A DNA stretch of 64,000 nucleotides from Benincasa hispida (GCF_009727055.1 NC_052350.1:28073186-28137185), one strand, 5' to 3'; counted from the first letter of the stretch, positions 11,636 to 21,757 are shown. The notes: generated from the letters alone by a model not told the origin. Numbers and translations: made by a program.

Positions 11636-13141
11636 TGCGAAATCGACAATTAAAGAATAAAGATAGGGAAGGTCGACACATAGATATACGTGGTTCACTA
11701 ACAGTGTGTTAGCTACATCCACAGGCAGAGGGATAACAATATTATTTGAGAGAATGTTTTCAAAATTACATCAAAACGATGTCTCTAGGGTTAGAGAGTT
11801 TATATAGTGCACTATTCTAAATTCCAGGGTTAAAATCGTAAATAATTGCAAATAAATAAATATGCTGAATACAAAATCTGAATAGGTTGTTCGAAGCACC
11901 AGCAAACAGATTCAATGCATTTCAACATTCAATTTCATATGTACTTTAATTTGGAAAGTATATGACAATATTGACTTTTCTGTTACATATGATTGATGCA
12001 AATTAAAACCTTTCAGTTTTCTAACAACTTAATTACTATCAAAATATTCGTGTGATTGTTGAAATAATCATAACTTTATCATAGTGAGAAAATGAAAATT
12101 AAGACAACATGAGTGTAACTGAACTGACATAGTGCTCATATTATTGACTTCGAAATCAGAAGTTCGATTAAACTAATTCCACTAGTCAGCTTTCGCATCT
12201 ATTACAAAACTAATTTCAATCGAAGGAACTTCCCTACAAACTTATAGAGAGTAATGAGAAAGTTTTTAAAATAAATTGATATGGAAAAAAAAAAAACTAT
12301 ACTAACCTGTGAAGGTCTATTTTTGTCAATTTTGTCTCTTTGCACCTCCTTTTGTTGTGACAATATTGATTACATTTACTATACTTCATAGAAATATGTA
12401 TCTTAGCGGTCTCTTTTCGTGGTTCAACAAAATTTCTCTCTTTTAACTTCTTTGGCCTACCTGGAGCTCTTCTAAAATGAGATGGACTAATGATATTGAA
12501 ATTTGTACTCGACAAAACCCTAAGAAACTTATTTCCAAAAATTTCAAATAACACGATAAAGGATTAAGAAAAATTCAAACTAACCTCGCAAATCAGAATA
12601 TGTGCAAACGAGAATGTGAAGAGAAGAAATCTAAATCGCATTTTTTTTCTCTAACTAATCCACGCCGTTTCCTTTTCTGTAATACATTATAGAAATTTTA
12701 ACAAAAGGCCCAAATTGTTACAAATTAGAAAATTCAGAGACTAAGTCATTACTTTTGAAAGTTTAGGGACCAAATCGTTACTTTTGTAAAAGTTCAAGGG
12801 ACCAATAGTAATTTTTAACTATAAATTTATCAAAATTTGATGTCAATTTTTATTATTTTATGATGTAGACTTTGTATTTTATAAAAATATTTAGTCTCTA
12901 ATTAGTTTGTTGGTTTATTTATGCAAGAAATCTTATTAAATCATAGCTCTAATTTCTACAATAAGGACTAAATTGTTGCAAATTTTAAAGTACAGTGACT
13001 AAGTTGTTAAATAGTAAAGTTTAACAACTAAATTGTTACAAAATTGAAAGTTCATGGATTAAATCATTACAAACCAAAGTTTAGGGACTAATTTGTTACT
13101 TTTATAAAAGTTTAAAGACTAAAATTCAAGGCATTTCAACA
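11636..13141 (-). mobile_element. 3' LTR side of copia A, with an embedded MULE segment
   Basis: The reverse-strand element should end with its 3' LTR here. The outer edge TGCGAAATCG (11,636) matches the inner edge of the 5' LTR at 17,363. The inner edge is 'catttcaaca' at 13,132-13,141, next to the polypurine tract. Between them, 11,636-11,923 matches 17,363-17,655, and 11,924-13,127 is a second copy of the right half of the inner and outer MULEs (matching 17,656-18,928). A short LTR-start text, 'gcatttcaac', occurs both at 11,914-11,923 and at 13,131-13,140. Either the LTR is about 290 bp and a MULE copy is wedged in, or the region is rearranged or misassembled. Confidence 0.55.
12297..12560 (-). 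pseudogene. MULE transposase C-terminal relic, copy 1
   Basis: A reverse-strand open frame of 85 codons contains the motif APGRPKKLKERNFVEPRKE followed by KYSKCNQYCHNKRRCK. In MuDR-type plant transposases the segment after the SWIM zinc finger has exactly this order: a P-GRPKK basic stretch, then a CX2CX4HX4C knuckle. The knuckle here has the second C, the H and the last C, but the first C has become Y. The catalytic DDE region and SWIM finger are not found, so this is a fragment. It supports Mutator membership for the inner element, independently of the 9-bp duplications. Confidence 0.7.
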
Positions 13142-13155
13142 AATCTCCACCTCGA
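13142..13155 (-). promoter_or_regulatory. Polypurine tract of copia A
   Basis: The plus strand reads 'aatctccacctcga' immediately beside the LTR terminus 'catttcaaca'. The reverse strand is therefore a purine-rich GAGGTGGAGATT followed by the LTR start TGTTGAAATG. This is the expected plus-strand priming site at the junction of internal region and 3' LTR, and it fixes the element's orientation. Confidence 0.75.
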
Positions 13156-13264
13156 CTTGAATTCTCTCCCAAATAACAGATGTACCAAATGCAACATAAA
13201 TCAATATCACCATACGTACCCAGACTTCTCCCTCATGCCTCAAAGTGTCCCACAAAGGGGACCA

Positions 13265-13666
13265 CTAATAATTCAAAACATTCAGCAAGTCCAAACAATG
13301 TTGAAACTTGCCTTGTGGAACCGATTTGGTGAACATATCAGCAGGGTTATCAGCAACACCAATTTTCATCACTTTAACTCTCTGCTGACCTCTTAAGAAG
13401 TGATATCTTACATCTATGTACTTAGTTCTCTCATGATGAACTTGATCCTTGGCTAGGCATATTGCACTCAAACTATCACAATATACAATAGCTTGGTCAT
13501 GATGCAAACCAAGATCACCAACTAACCCCCTCAGCCATATTCCCTCTTTAGCAGCTTCTGTCAAGGCCATGTACTCTGCTTCAGTAGTAGACAAAGTAAC
13601 TGTAGGCTGTAAGGTTGCCTTCCAACTAACAACAAAACCACCCAGAGTGAACACATAGCCAGTCAT
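13265..13666 (-). pseudogene. Copia A RNase H domain
   Basis: The 133-codon frame holds the copia RNase H signature. It begins with [20 protein letters not shown], continues with [20 protein letters not shown] (the catalytic E within TEAEYMA) and [14 protein letters not shown] (the catalytic D), and ends with [10 protein letters not shown] near the stop at 13,265. It would degrade the RNA strand of the RNA-DNA hybrid in reverse transcription. It overlaps the preceding RT fragment by 4 bp in another frame, so a frameshift separates it from RT. The domain itself looks complete. Confidence 0.9.
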
Positions 13667-14990
13667 AAACCTCCAATATCAACATCTCCAGCATAGTCAG
13701 AATCAGAATAACCAGTCACCAAACACTCTGTGCAATTCTCATAAACAAGAACAACATCAAATGTATCTCTAAGGTAATGAAAAATCCTTTTAACGACTTG
13801 CCAATGCTCCTTCCCAGGTTGACCTATGAACCTGCTGACAACACTAACAACATGGGCAAGATCAAGCCTAGTAAAGACCATAACATACATCAAACTTCCA
13901 CTGCACTAGCATAAGGAACTCAAGACATGCACTCCTTCTCAGCTTCAGACTGTGGTGAAAGCTCAGATAACAAACGAACATTTACAGCACTAGGAGTATC
14001 TATAGGCTTAGCTAATGACATACCAAACCTGGACAATATTTTCTGAATATATCCTTTCTGTGACAAGAAGAGCTTATTCTTATCTCTGTCCCTATAAATC
14101 TCCATACCCAGAATTTTTTAAACAACACTTAAATCCTTCATATCAAACTCAATACTGAGAAGATTCTTCAATTTCAGAATATCAGACTTGGACTTTACAG
14201 CTATGAGCATATCATCTACATATAAAAGTAGATAAATCATCGAACCATCATCAGCTTTGTTGTGATATACACAACAATCATATGGACTCCTATTATAGCC
14301 AAGTCCAATCATATAGCTGTCAAATCGTTTGCACCACTGCCTTGGAGACTGCTTTAACCCATACAAAGATTTCTTCAACTTGTAAACATAATCTTCTTTA
14401 CCTGGACACTGGAACCCATCTGGTTGGGTCATATAAATCTCTTCCTCCAACTCTCTATGTAAGAAAGTTGTCTTCACATCTAGTTGTTCAAGTTCCAAAT
14501 TCTGATGTGCTACTATAGCTAATAACACCCTGATAGAAGTATGTCTGACTACCGATGAGAAGATCTCATTATAATCAACTCCTTCCTTTTGTGTGAACCC
14601 TCTAGCAACAACTCGAGCTTTATATTTAATGCCCTCTGAAGATGACATTCCCTCCTTTTTCTTGAAGACCCATTTATAAGTGACAATTTTTCTCTCCTTA
14701 GGTCGTTTAATTAATTCCCAAGTCTGATTTTTGTCAAGAGATTCCATCTCATCCCCCATAGCAGCAAGCCATTTAGCAGACTCACCATATGACACAACTT
14801 CTCTATAGGTGGATGGCTTATGAGGATCCACCTCTTCAGTAACCTGCAATGCAAAAGTAACCATATCTTCAAAACCATACCTCACAGGAGATCCAATACC
14901 AACTCTTCTAGCTCTATCACGAGCTATGCTCGGTTGATCTACTCGTGATTTAGAATTCTCAGGAAAATCAACTTCTGACGTTCTAGGCAC
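13663..14990 (-). pseudogene. Copia A reverse transcriptase
   Basis: The main frame, 14,118-14,990, contains WELIKRPKERKIVTYKWVFK, YKARVVARGFTQKEGVDYNE, QLDVKTTFLHRELEEEIYMT, YGLKQSPRQW and the active site YVDDMLI, all in RT order. It carries on in the same frame after a stop at 14,118-14,120 (13,920-14,105), then after a frameshift at 13,663-13,893 (TRLDLAHVVSVVSRFIGQPG). An in-frame stop at 14,997-14,999 separates it from integrase upstream. The catalytic aspartates are retained. Only a few lesions are present, so the copy is old but recognisable along its whole length. Confidence 0.92.
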
Positions 14991-14996
14991 ATTACT

Positions 14997-16142
14997 TTAT
15001 GGTTCCACATCAGTTTCTGTAGTAATGTGTTGATCTTCTCCACCTTGATGTTGTAATTCATTTACAGTTGAAGTGAATTGCATCTCCACCTGTTTATCAA
15101 CATTACTACTTTCTCTCACATCAATAGACGTCACAAAAGGCTTTACAGTTGAGTTAAGCATGGAATTTTCATTAAATATCATAGTCCTACTAAGTATGAC
15201 TCTATTCTCAAAAGGTGACCAGACTCTATATCCCTTAACTCCATCCCCAAAACCCACAAATATACCCTTTCTAACTCTCGGTTCTAATTTACCCTCATTA
15301 ACATGATAGTAGACAGTACAACAAAAAACTTTTAATAAAGAATAATCTGCAGGCTTATCAGACCACACCTCGTAAGGTGTTTTACAATCAATAGCTGTGT
15401 GAGGTCCATGATTGATCAGATAACATGATGTATTTACTACTTCTACCCAAAACTTTCTAGCCAACCCTGCATTAGAAAGCATGCATCTTGCTCTCTCCAA
15501 CAACGTCTGATTCATGTGTTCTGCAACCCCATTTTGCTGTGGAGTATTCCTAATAGTGTGATGGCGAACAATCCCCTCAGCTTTACAGAACTCATTAAAT
15601 TCAGATCCACAGAATTCCGGATCATTATCAGTTCGCAGCTTTTTGATCTTCTTCCTAGTTTGATTTTCAATCAATATCTTCCACTACTTGAAATTCTTGA
15701 AGGCTTCACTTTTATGTTTTATCATAAAAACCCAAGTCATTCTTGAGTAATCATCAATTATAGACAAAAAATACCTACTGCCTCCAATAGATTCAACTTT
15801 GGAAGGTCCCCAACAGTCTGAATGAATATAATCAAATGTCCGTTTTGTACGATGAACACCTCTTGGAAACTTGCTGCGATGAAGCTTCCTAAATATACAA
15901 TGTTCACAAAATTCAAAATCCTGCACCTTATACCCACAAAGAAGATCTCTTTTTGACAGAATTTGCATTCCTTTTTCACTTATATGACCAAGTCTCATAT
16001 GCCATAACTTAGTCATATCATCCTTGTGAACGACCGACGATGCAATAACAACATAACCTGTTATCATGGAACCTAATAGAAAGTACAGTGTTCCATGCTT
16101 TATGCCTTTCAAAATTACCTCAAAACCCTTAAAGATATACAT
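14997..16142 (-). pseudogene. Copia A GAG-pre-integrase and integrase
   Basis: The N-terminal half, 15,684-16,142, has LWHMRLGHISEKGMQILSKR followed by CEHCIFRKLHR (the HHCC zinc-binding region), then DYIHSDCWGP and FLSIIDDYSRMTWV. The C-terminal half, 14,997-15,674, has LRTDNDPEF, TPQQNGVAEHMNQTLLERAR and FVGFGDGVKGYRVW. The catalytic D-D-E positions are all present. One in-frame stop at 15,684-15,686 splits the two halves. The domain order protease-integrase-RT-RNase H marks Ty1/copia. The GYRVWSPFENRVILSR segment suggests the Tork-like lineage, which is an inference. Confidence 0.92.
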
Positions 16143-16438
16143 TGCTCCACCTTTACTCCAAAACTATAACCCTTGCTATCAAGTACACTAAAGAATATCA
16201 AACTTTTCTTCATTAGTGGAACATGCCTAACCTCTTTTAGAGTGTAGAAGGCACCATTACGTGTTCGTATCCTGACTAAGTCGATTCCAACTATCTTGCA
16301 CACAGCACCATTAGCCATGTTAACATTCCCTCCATCTATTCGCTGATCGGTTGAGAACCACTCTCTATTTGGGCACATATGATAAGATGCCCCGAAATCA
16401 AGAACCCACACATCATCAGAATATGACTGTTCATTCAC
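16115..16438 (-). pseudogene. Copia A aspartic protease
   Basis: The frame shows VWVLDFGASYHMCPNREWFS, the retroviral-type protease motif D-[ST]-G-A-S with the second position changed to F (DFGAS). It is followed by VNMANGAVCKIVGIDLVRIR and the flap-like segment, then VRHVPLMKKSLIFFSVLDSKG. It lies between the gag zinc knuckle and the GAG-pre-integrase domain and overlaps the latter by 28 bp in another frame, so a frameshift has occurred. The DFG change in the catalytic loop would probably abolish cleavage of the polyprotein. Confidence 0.88.
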
Positions 16439-16579
16439 AACTAAAGCTAGATCTCCTTCATAATCGATCTCGACTTCTTCGGAATCAATCTCAACTTGTG
16501 CAACAGAGGCGGATGCTTCCCTTTTGTCACTCTTTTCCTTCTTTTCCTGATTCCTTTTTATCTTAGGACATTCGGTTTT

Positions 16580-17298
16580 CTAATGCCCCTTTTCTTTACA
16601 GTAGTTACAAATATCATCTGATCTAGAACCTTTTGACTTCGAAGACCTTTTATTATGTTTCGACTTCTGCTTATCAGAATTCCTATGTCCCTTGCTTCCT
16701 GTAGCAGCTAACCCAGATGCCTGACTTTCTGTAACTGAACTTCCTGCATTCTGACAGTCCTTTCTCATAAGCAACATGGACTTTGTATCTTCTAAGTTCA
16801 GAGTTTCTTTCCCTCCAATATACGAGTCAACGAAAGTCTTATAAGACGGTGGCAAAGATGTCAACAGAATTAGGGCAGCATCCTCATCATCAACCTTAAC
16901 CTCTACATTATGCAGATCTAATAAAGTTTTATTTAATTGATCAAGATGGTCTCGTATAGGCTCCTGCATACCTAGATGATACAAACGTTTCTTCAGAAAC
17001 AAGTTCTGGTTAAAGATTTTGTCATGTAAAGACTTTCCAACTTCAACCAAAGACCAACGACAGTTTCTTCATCTACGACCTCGATGATGACGTCATTAGC
17101 CAAACATAGCATGATCGTCGAATGAGCCTTCTCCTTAAGAGTCTGCCACTCTTCGTCATCCACGACAGCCTTCTTTCACTTACCCGTCAGCGACGCCCAA
17201 AGGCCCTATTGCTTTAGCAAGGATCACATCTTGATCTGCCATAAATCAAAACTATTCATCCCGATAAATTTATCGATCTTTACATTCACGCTAGACAT
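16580..17298 (-). pseudogene. Copia A gag
   Basis: A plausible start ATG is at 17,296-17,298 and reads MSSVNVKIDKFIGMNSFDLW, a usual copia gag N-terminus, 47 bp from the PBS. The N-terminal part to 17,050 needs at least one frame change. The 16,580-17,050 frame then holds KLHD-type UBN2 gag text: FLKKRLYHLGMQEPIRDHLD, LLTSLPPSYKTFVDSYIGG and MLLMRKDCQNAG. The zinc knuckle reads CNYCKEKGH, then a stop in the position before KTEC, so the CX2CX4HX4C finger is interrupted by a nonsense codon. Confidence 0.88.
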
Positions 17299-17344
17299 CT
17301 TCAATTGTCGAACAAATGCGAAATTTCGAAAAAACCCTAATAAG

Positions 17345-17356
17345 GCCCTGATACCA
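17345..17356 (-). promoter_or_regulatory. Primer-binding site of copia A
   Basis: The plus strand 'gccctgatacca' is TGGTATCAGGGC on the element strand, one base different from the initiator-Met-tRNA complement TGGTATCAGAGC. It lies six bases from the inner edge of the 5' LTR at 17,363. This identifies 17,363 as the LTR boundary and the reverse strand as the coding strand. Confidence 0.85.
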
Positions 17357-17362
17357 GTTTTT

Positions 17363-17655
17363 TGCGAAATCGACAATTAAGGAACACAAAAAGAAACATA
17401 GAAATAAGGAAGATCGACACATAGATATACATTGTTCACTAACAGTATGTTAGTTACGTTCACCGACAGAGAGAGAACAATATTATTTGAGAGAATGTTT
17501 TCAAAATTACATCAGAACGGTGCCTCTAGGGTTAGAGAGTTTATATAGCGCACTACTCTAAACCCTAGGGTCAAAATCGTAAATAACTGTAAATAAATAA
17601 AAATGCTGAATACAAAATCTTAATAGGTTATTCGAAGCGCCAGCAAACAGATAAA
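17363..17655 (-). mobile_element. 5' LTR of copia A (short form)
   Basis: This matches 11,636-11,923 over its whole length: 'gcgaaatcgacaattaa', 'gatcgacacatagatataca', 'ctctagggttagagagttta' and 'ggcatttcaa' at the end. By eye the two differ at roughly one base in ten, so the insertion is old. The outer end 'ggcatttcaat' corresponds to a TGTTGAAATGCC start on the element strand. Beyond 17,656 the sequence is MULE. Confidence 0.65.
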
Positions 17656-18928
17656 AGGCATTTCAATATTGAATTTCATATGTACTTTAATTTGAAAAGT
17701 ATATGATGATATTGACTTTTCTCTTACATATGATTGATGCAAATTAAAACCTTTCAGTTTTTAAACAACTTAATTACCAACAAAATATTCATGTGATTGT
17801 TGAAATAATCATGACTTTATCATAGTGAAAAAATGAAAATTGAGACAACATGAGTGTAGCTGAACTGGCATAGTGCTCGTATTATCGACTTCGAAGTCAG
17901 AAGTTCAATTAAACTAATTCCACTAGTCAACTTTCACATATATTACAAAACTAATTTCAACCGAAGGAACTTCCCTACAAAATTATCGAGAGTAATGAGA
18001 AAGTTTTTAAAATAAATTGATATGAAAAAAAACTATACTAACCTATGAAGGTCTATTTTTGTCAATTTTGTCTCTTTGTACCTCCTTTTGTTGTGACAAT
18101 ATTGATTACATTTACTATACTTCATAGAAATATGTATCTTAGCGGTCTCTTTTCGTGGTTCAACAAATTCTCTCCTTTTAACTTCTTTGGCCTACCTGGA
18201 GCTCTTCTAAAATGAGATGGACTAATGATATTGAAATTGTACTCGACAAAACCCTAGAAAACTATTTCCAAAATTTCAATAACACGATAAAGGATTAAGA
18301 AAAATTAGTTTCAACCAAACCCTAGAAAACTTACTTCCAAAATTTCAATAACACGATAAAGGATTAAGAAAAATTCAAACTAACCTCGACAAATCAGAAT
18401 ATGTGCAAACGAGAATGTGAAGAGAAGAAATATAAATCGCATTTTTTTTTCTCTAACTAATCCACGCCCTTTTCCTTTTCTGTAATACATTATACGAAAT
18501 TTTAACAAAAGGACCAAATTGGTACAAATTAGAAAATTCAGGGACTAAGTCATTACTTTGAAAATTTAGGGACCAAATCGTTACTTTTGTAAAGTTCAGG
18601 GACCAATAGTAATTTTTAACTATAAATTTATCAAAATTTGATGTCAATTTTTATTATTTTATGATGTAGACTTTGTATTTTATAAAAATATTCAGTCTCT
18701 AATTAGTTTGTTGGTTTATTTATGCAAGAAATCTTATAAAATCATAGCTCTAATTTCTACAATAAGGACTAAATTGTTGCAAATTTTAAAGTACAGTGAC
18801 TAAGTTGTTAGATAGTAAAGTTTAACAACTAAATTGTTACAAAATTGAAAGTTCATGGATTAAATCATTATAAACCAAAGTTTAGGGACTAATTTGTTAC
18901 TTTTATAAAAGTTTAAAGATTAAAATTA
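17656..18928. repeat. Direct duplicate of the MULE right half (second copy at 11,924-13,127)
   Basis: About 1.2 kb is present twice in the same orientation, starting with 'aatttcatatgtactttaat' and ending with 'gtttaaagattaaaatt'. It includes the right ends of the inner and outer MULEs. The copies are close to identical near 18,700-18,900 and more diverged near 17,700. Only this copy carries on into a proper terminus (ATTTTTAACC at 18,937) with a target duplication. The other is cut at 13,127 by copia terminal sequence. This copy also has a private tandem duplication of about 60 bp at about 18,247-18,378. Confidence 0.75.
18030..18265 (-). pseudogene. MULE transposase C-terminal relic, copy 2
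   Basis: This is the duplicate of the 12,297-12,560 fragment. The same nucleotide blocks are present: 'ttctttggcctacctggagc', which encodes the PGRPKK motif, and 'ctttgtacctccttttgttg', which encodes the knuckle end. Small deletions relative to copy 1, for example one A fewer in 'caacaaattctctcc', shift the frame, so no long open frame remains. Confidence 0.6.
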
Positions 18929-19697
18929 TTTTTAACCTAATTTTAACCTATAATATTATATAAATCTTATTCATAAAATTAATATTTGAATCTTATTCAA
19001 ATATTTATCTCTCACATATTATAAAGTATAATTTTGAATCTTATTCAAAATTAACTTTACATTATAATGTGTGTATATATATATACATTATATTAATTGT
19101 ATCTTATACAAGTAATTCTCTTATTTAATTTTAACAACTCAAATTAATTTAAAATTAGTTGATTCTTATTTTATCCTTAGTGAACTAGCAAGAGGACCTT
19201 ATGAACCTACATATTAGAAGCTCCAATAATACATGAATAATTAATTAAACTATTTAATTAAATTACTCAACATTTATTAACTGCAAGTCACTCCACTAAA
19301 GACCTACAATTGCACTCTTCGCACCATAATATATTTCTGTGTCCATGGATATAACCAACCAACAGTAAGTCGACCCTTCACGAATTGTTGGTAACTACAG
19401 CTGGATCAATTTACCATTTTACCCTTGTAGTTATATCTAACTTCTTAAGTACCACTGATCTCTCTAATGAACGAACAGTTTATAGTCCAACTATAAACTA
19501 TTCCCTTTCAGGCTAGTGAGAGGGCGAGATCTCAAAGTTCAAGACCTGAAATTAGCTCTTAAATGAGCAATTCATCTGCTTAACAAAAGACGAAAATGAG
19601 TAAATTTCATCTTGTATATCTATGTTCCAAACTCCTTACTTAGACAAATCCCAAAAATGATGGGCTTATTGAGTTGGTGAATTTGGCCACTCTCACC

Positions 19698-21757
19698 TGT
19701 TGGGGATGATGCCCTAAAGTCTCGTGTCCAGTAGTTTGTAAACATAGTTTGTATGAACGTTTGTGATGTATAATATATGATATTTTCTTCACTACTTGAC
19801 TCTGCACATTGGATGTTCTATTTGTTTTACCACAAACCAATAAACTAAAATCCCTTATTGTCATTATGTAACTTAAGCATGTATGTGGTGACATACAAGT
19901 GGATCATGTCTCAAGTGATAACCAAAATGGCCTGTAGTATATGGATATAGTAGGGAAACCTTATCCTGGTAACGTTACAGATGCGGCCCACATTATAGAA
20001 TAGTTACAAGTGTTATGACTTGCTATAGATGGTCTGATCCTGATCATTCATGTGAGGACATGCGAGCGAGGGCGTCCTATACAAAGAGTTTGTATAAGAC
20101 CTGACCACGAAGTGTTAACATCTCGTTATGTAACACTGTTCATGACAGAGACTTCACTTCACTAGGATGACCATAGGTAACATGACCTCAATCTTGAGCG
20201 AGTTGGGAACTCCTACCATTAAGAGCGGTCCTTTGATTTACATGGATGCGAGTGGCCAGGTCGCTGACTTAAATCTACGACTTTGGGGATTCGTCTGATT
20301 TGGGAGCTGGGAACTTGGCTACACAAGATGGAATTCACTCATTCTCTGAAGTAGGGGTAAGTAGATATATTGCTCCCTTAAGGGTTGATCCCGGGCTTGA
20401 ACGATGTGGTGCCACACATCTTCTCATAGCCCGAGAGGTGTTCGCACATAGTAGGACTATGTTATATTGTTCATTAGAGAAATCAATGGTACTTAAGGAG
20501 TTAGATNTAGCCCGAGAGGTGTTCGCACATAGTAGGACTATGTTATATTGTTCATTAGAGAAATCAATGGTACTTAAGGAGTTAGATGTAACTACAGGGC
20601 CAAAAAGGTAAATTGGCCCAGCTATACTTACGAGCATCTGTGAAGGGTTATCATACTGTTGATTGGTTATATCCGATGGACATAAAATATATCTATGATA
20701 AGGAGAGTTCAATTGTCGGTCTTTAGTGGAATGTCTAGCAGTTAACGGATGGTGAATCTCATGGTTAACGAGTTTAGTCGGCTATTAACGTACCATTGGA
20801 GCTTCGAGCCATAGGTCCATAAGGTCCCCTTGGTAGCTCAATGGATTCAAGTTGAGAATCAGTTTTTGGGTCAATTTGAAATGTTCAAATTGACAAGAGA
20901 GAGTTTGATTATATATGATATGATGAAACTGGTTAATTATATATGATATGATTGACTTTATGTATGAGATACATTAATTGGAGGAAAATGGATATAAATA
21001 TGATTTGTATCTAGTGGAAGAGAAAACACTATGGTTGATATATGATATTAAACTATAGGTTAATGAATATAATATGATTATATTTATTATTTTTATTTTT
21101 TAATTGGACAATTATAGGATAATTGGCCGTCTATTTTTCGTAAATGTGCGTTAGTCGGAAGTTCCAATCGATTTTTGTAACTGAAAAATAAAATGAAAAT
21201 TGTTTTCATTTTGCAAAGAGAACACGATTAATTACTCACGAAGTGTTGGCTGCCCATCGTTTAGTAAATCAGAGACTATACAATAGCTCACATTTACTAC
21301 ACGATCACTTACACGTGTGCACCATCTTCTAAACGATTGCCTACCTTGTACTAAACGATCATCTAGCGTTGAGCTTTTACTAAACGGTCATATAAACGAT
21401 TGCTGCCCTTTTCCTACACGATAGTGTACTTCACCTAAACGATCAAGCACTTCGTCTATATGATAGACTCGCCTTTCTCCCAATTGCTTGATTGTTGTAT
21501 ACGATCTCTTTTCCTCCTCCCCTCTAACAAATCCGAACGGAGCCCATTCTTTGGATTCTCACACCGAGAATACTAAGGGTTCCAAGTGGTGGTGTCATCC
21601 TCATCTTCCTGTTGTTCATGTGGAGGCCATTTGGGGTAGACGACCGGACTTTTGGTGAACGATAGCTTGTCGTTCTAGCGAGAGCGAGAGCACCCATTCC
21701 TTGGAGAGAGCGAGATTTCTGCTGAAGAGAGTCTTCAACTGATAAGCATCATTTTCA
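19698..21757 (+). mobile_element. Forward family-L LTR, solo
   Basis: It starts TGTTGGGGATGATGCCC at 19,698 and ends about ATCATTTTCA at 21,757, inserted in the reverse LTR. Order and content match the solo LTR at 33,868-35,983, except that the last 165 bp or so are missing or replaced. No 5-bp target duplication could be seen, so the right end may be a deletion. The stretch 21,255-21,520 holds a cluster of 'taaacgatc' motifs. An assembly gap lies inside, at 20,507. Confidence 0.7.
20427..20587. other. Unclosed assembly gap: N between identical 80-bp copies
   Basis: A single N at 20,507 is flanked by two identical 80-bp sequences (20,427-20,506 and 20,508-20,587), both starting 'tagcccgagaggtg' and ending 'aaggagttagat'. 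Other LTR copies of the family (34,590 and 52,880 regions) have this block once. Two contig ends that overlap by 80 bp were evidently placed side by side and not merged, so the doubling is an artefact. Confidence 0.93.

Larger units (their letters stand above)
10610..18621. mobile_element. Inner MULE-like element (I), interrupted by copia A
   Basis: The left terminus GGTTAAAAATCACTATTGG (10,610) is the inverted match of 'ccaatagtaatttttaac' at the right (ending 18,621). The perfect 9-bp duplication ataaattta lies at 10,601-10,609 and 18,622-18,630. A second copy of the right end lies at 12,820, with the same ataaattta at 12,821-12,829, because this part is duplicated. Inverted similarity extends past 200 bp ('aaggcgtggattatttagag' on the left against 'ctaactaatccacgcc' on the right). 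Without copia A it would be about 2 kb. It keeps a transposase C-terminal relic, so it looks like a deleted derivative of an autonomous MULE. Confidence 0.75.
10420..18937. mobile_element. Outer MULE-like element (O) with nested insertions
   Basis: The left end AGTTAAAAGACAC at 10,420 and right end ATTTTTAACC at 18,937 are bounded by a perfect 9-bp direct repeat, taattttaa (10,411-10,419 and 18,938-18,946). This is the target size typical of Mutator-like elements. The arms carry the same 'gtccctaaac'/'gtttagggac' inverted sub-repeats as the element at 8,173-8,581. Removing the insertions leaves only about 500 bp (10,420-10,609 plus 18,631-18,937), a non-autonomous size. Inside sit the inner MULE (from 10,610) and copia element A. 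Confidence 0.75.

Noticed and set aside
20300..20611. Repetitive peptide with an internal duplication and an X residue
   Set aside because: The duplication is the 80-bp doubling around the N gap, an assembly artefact in an LTR.
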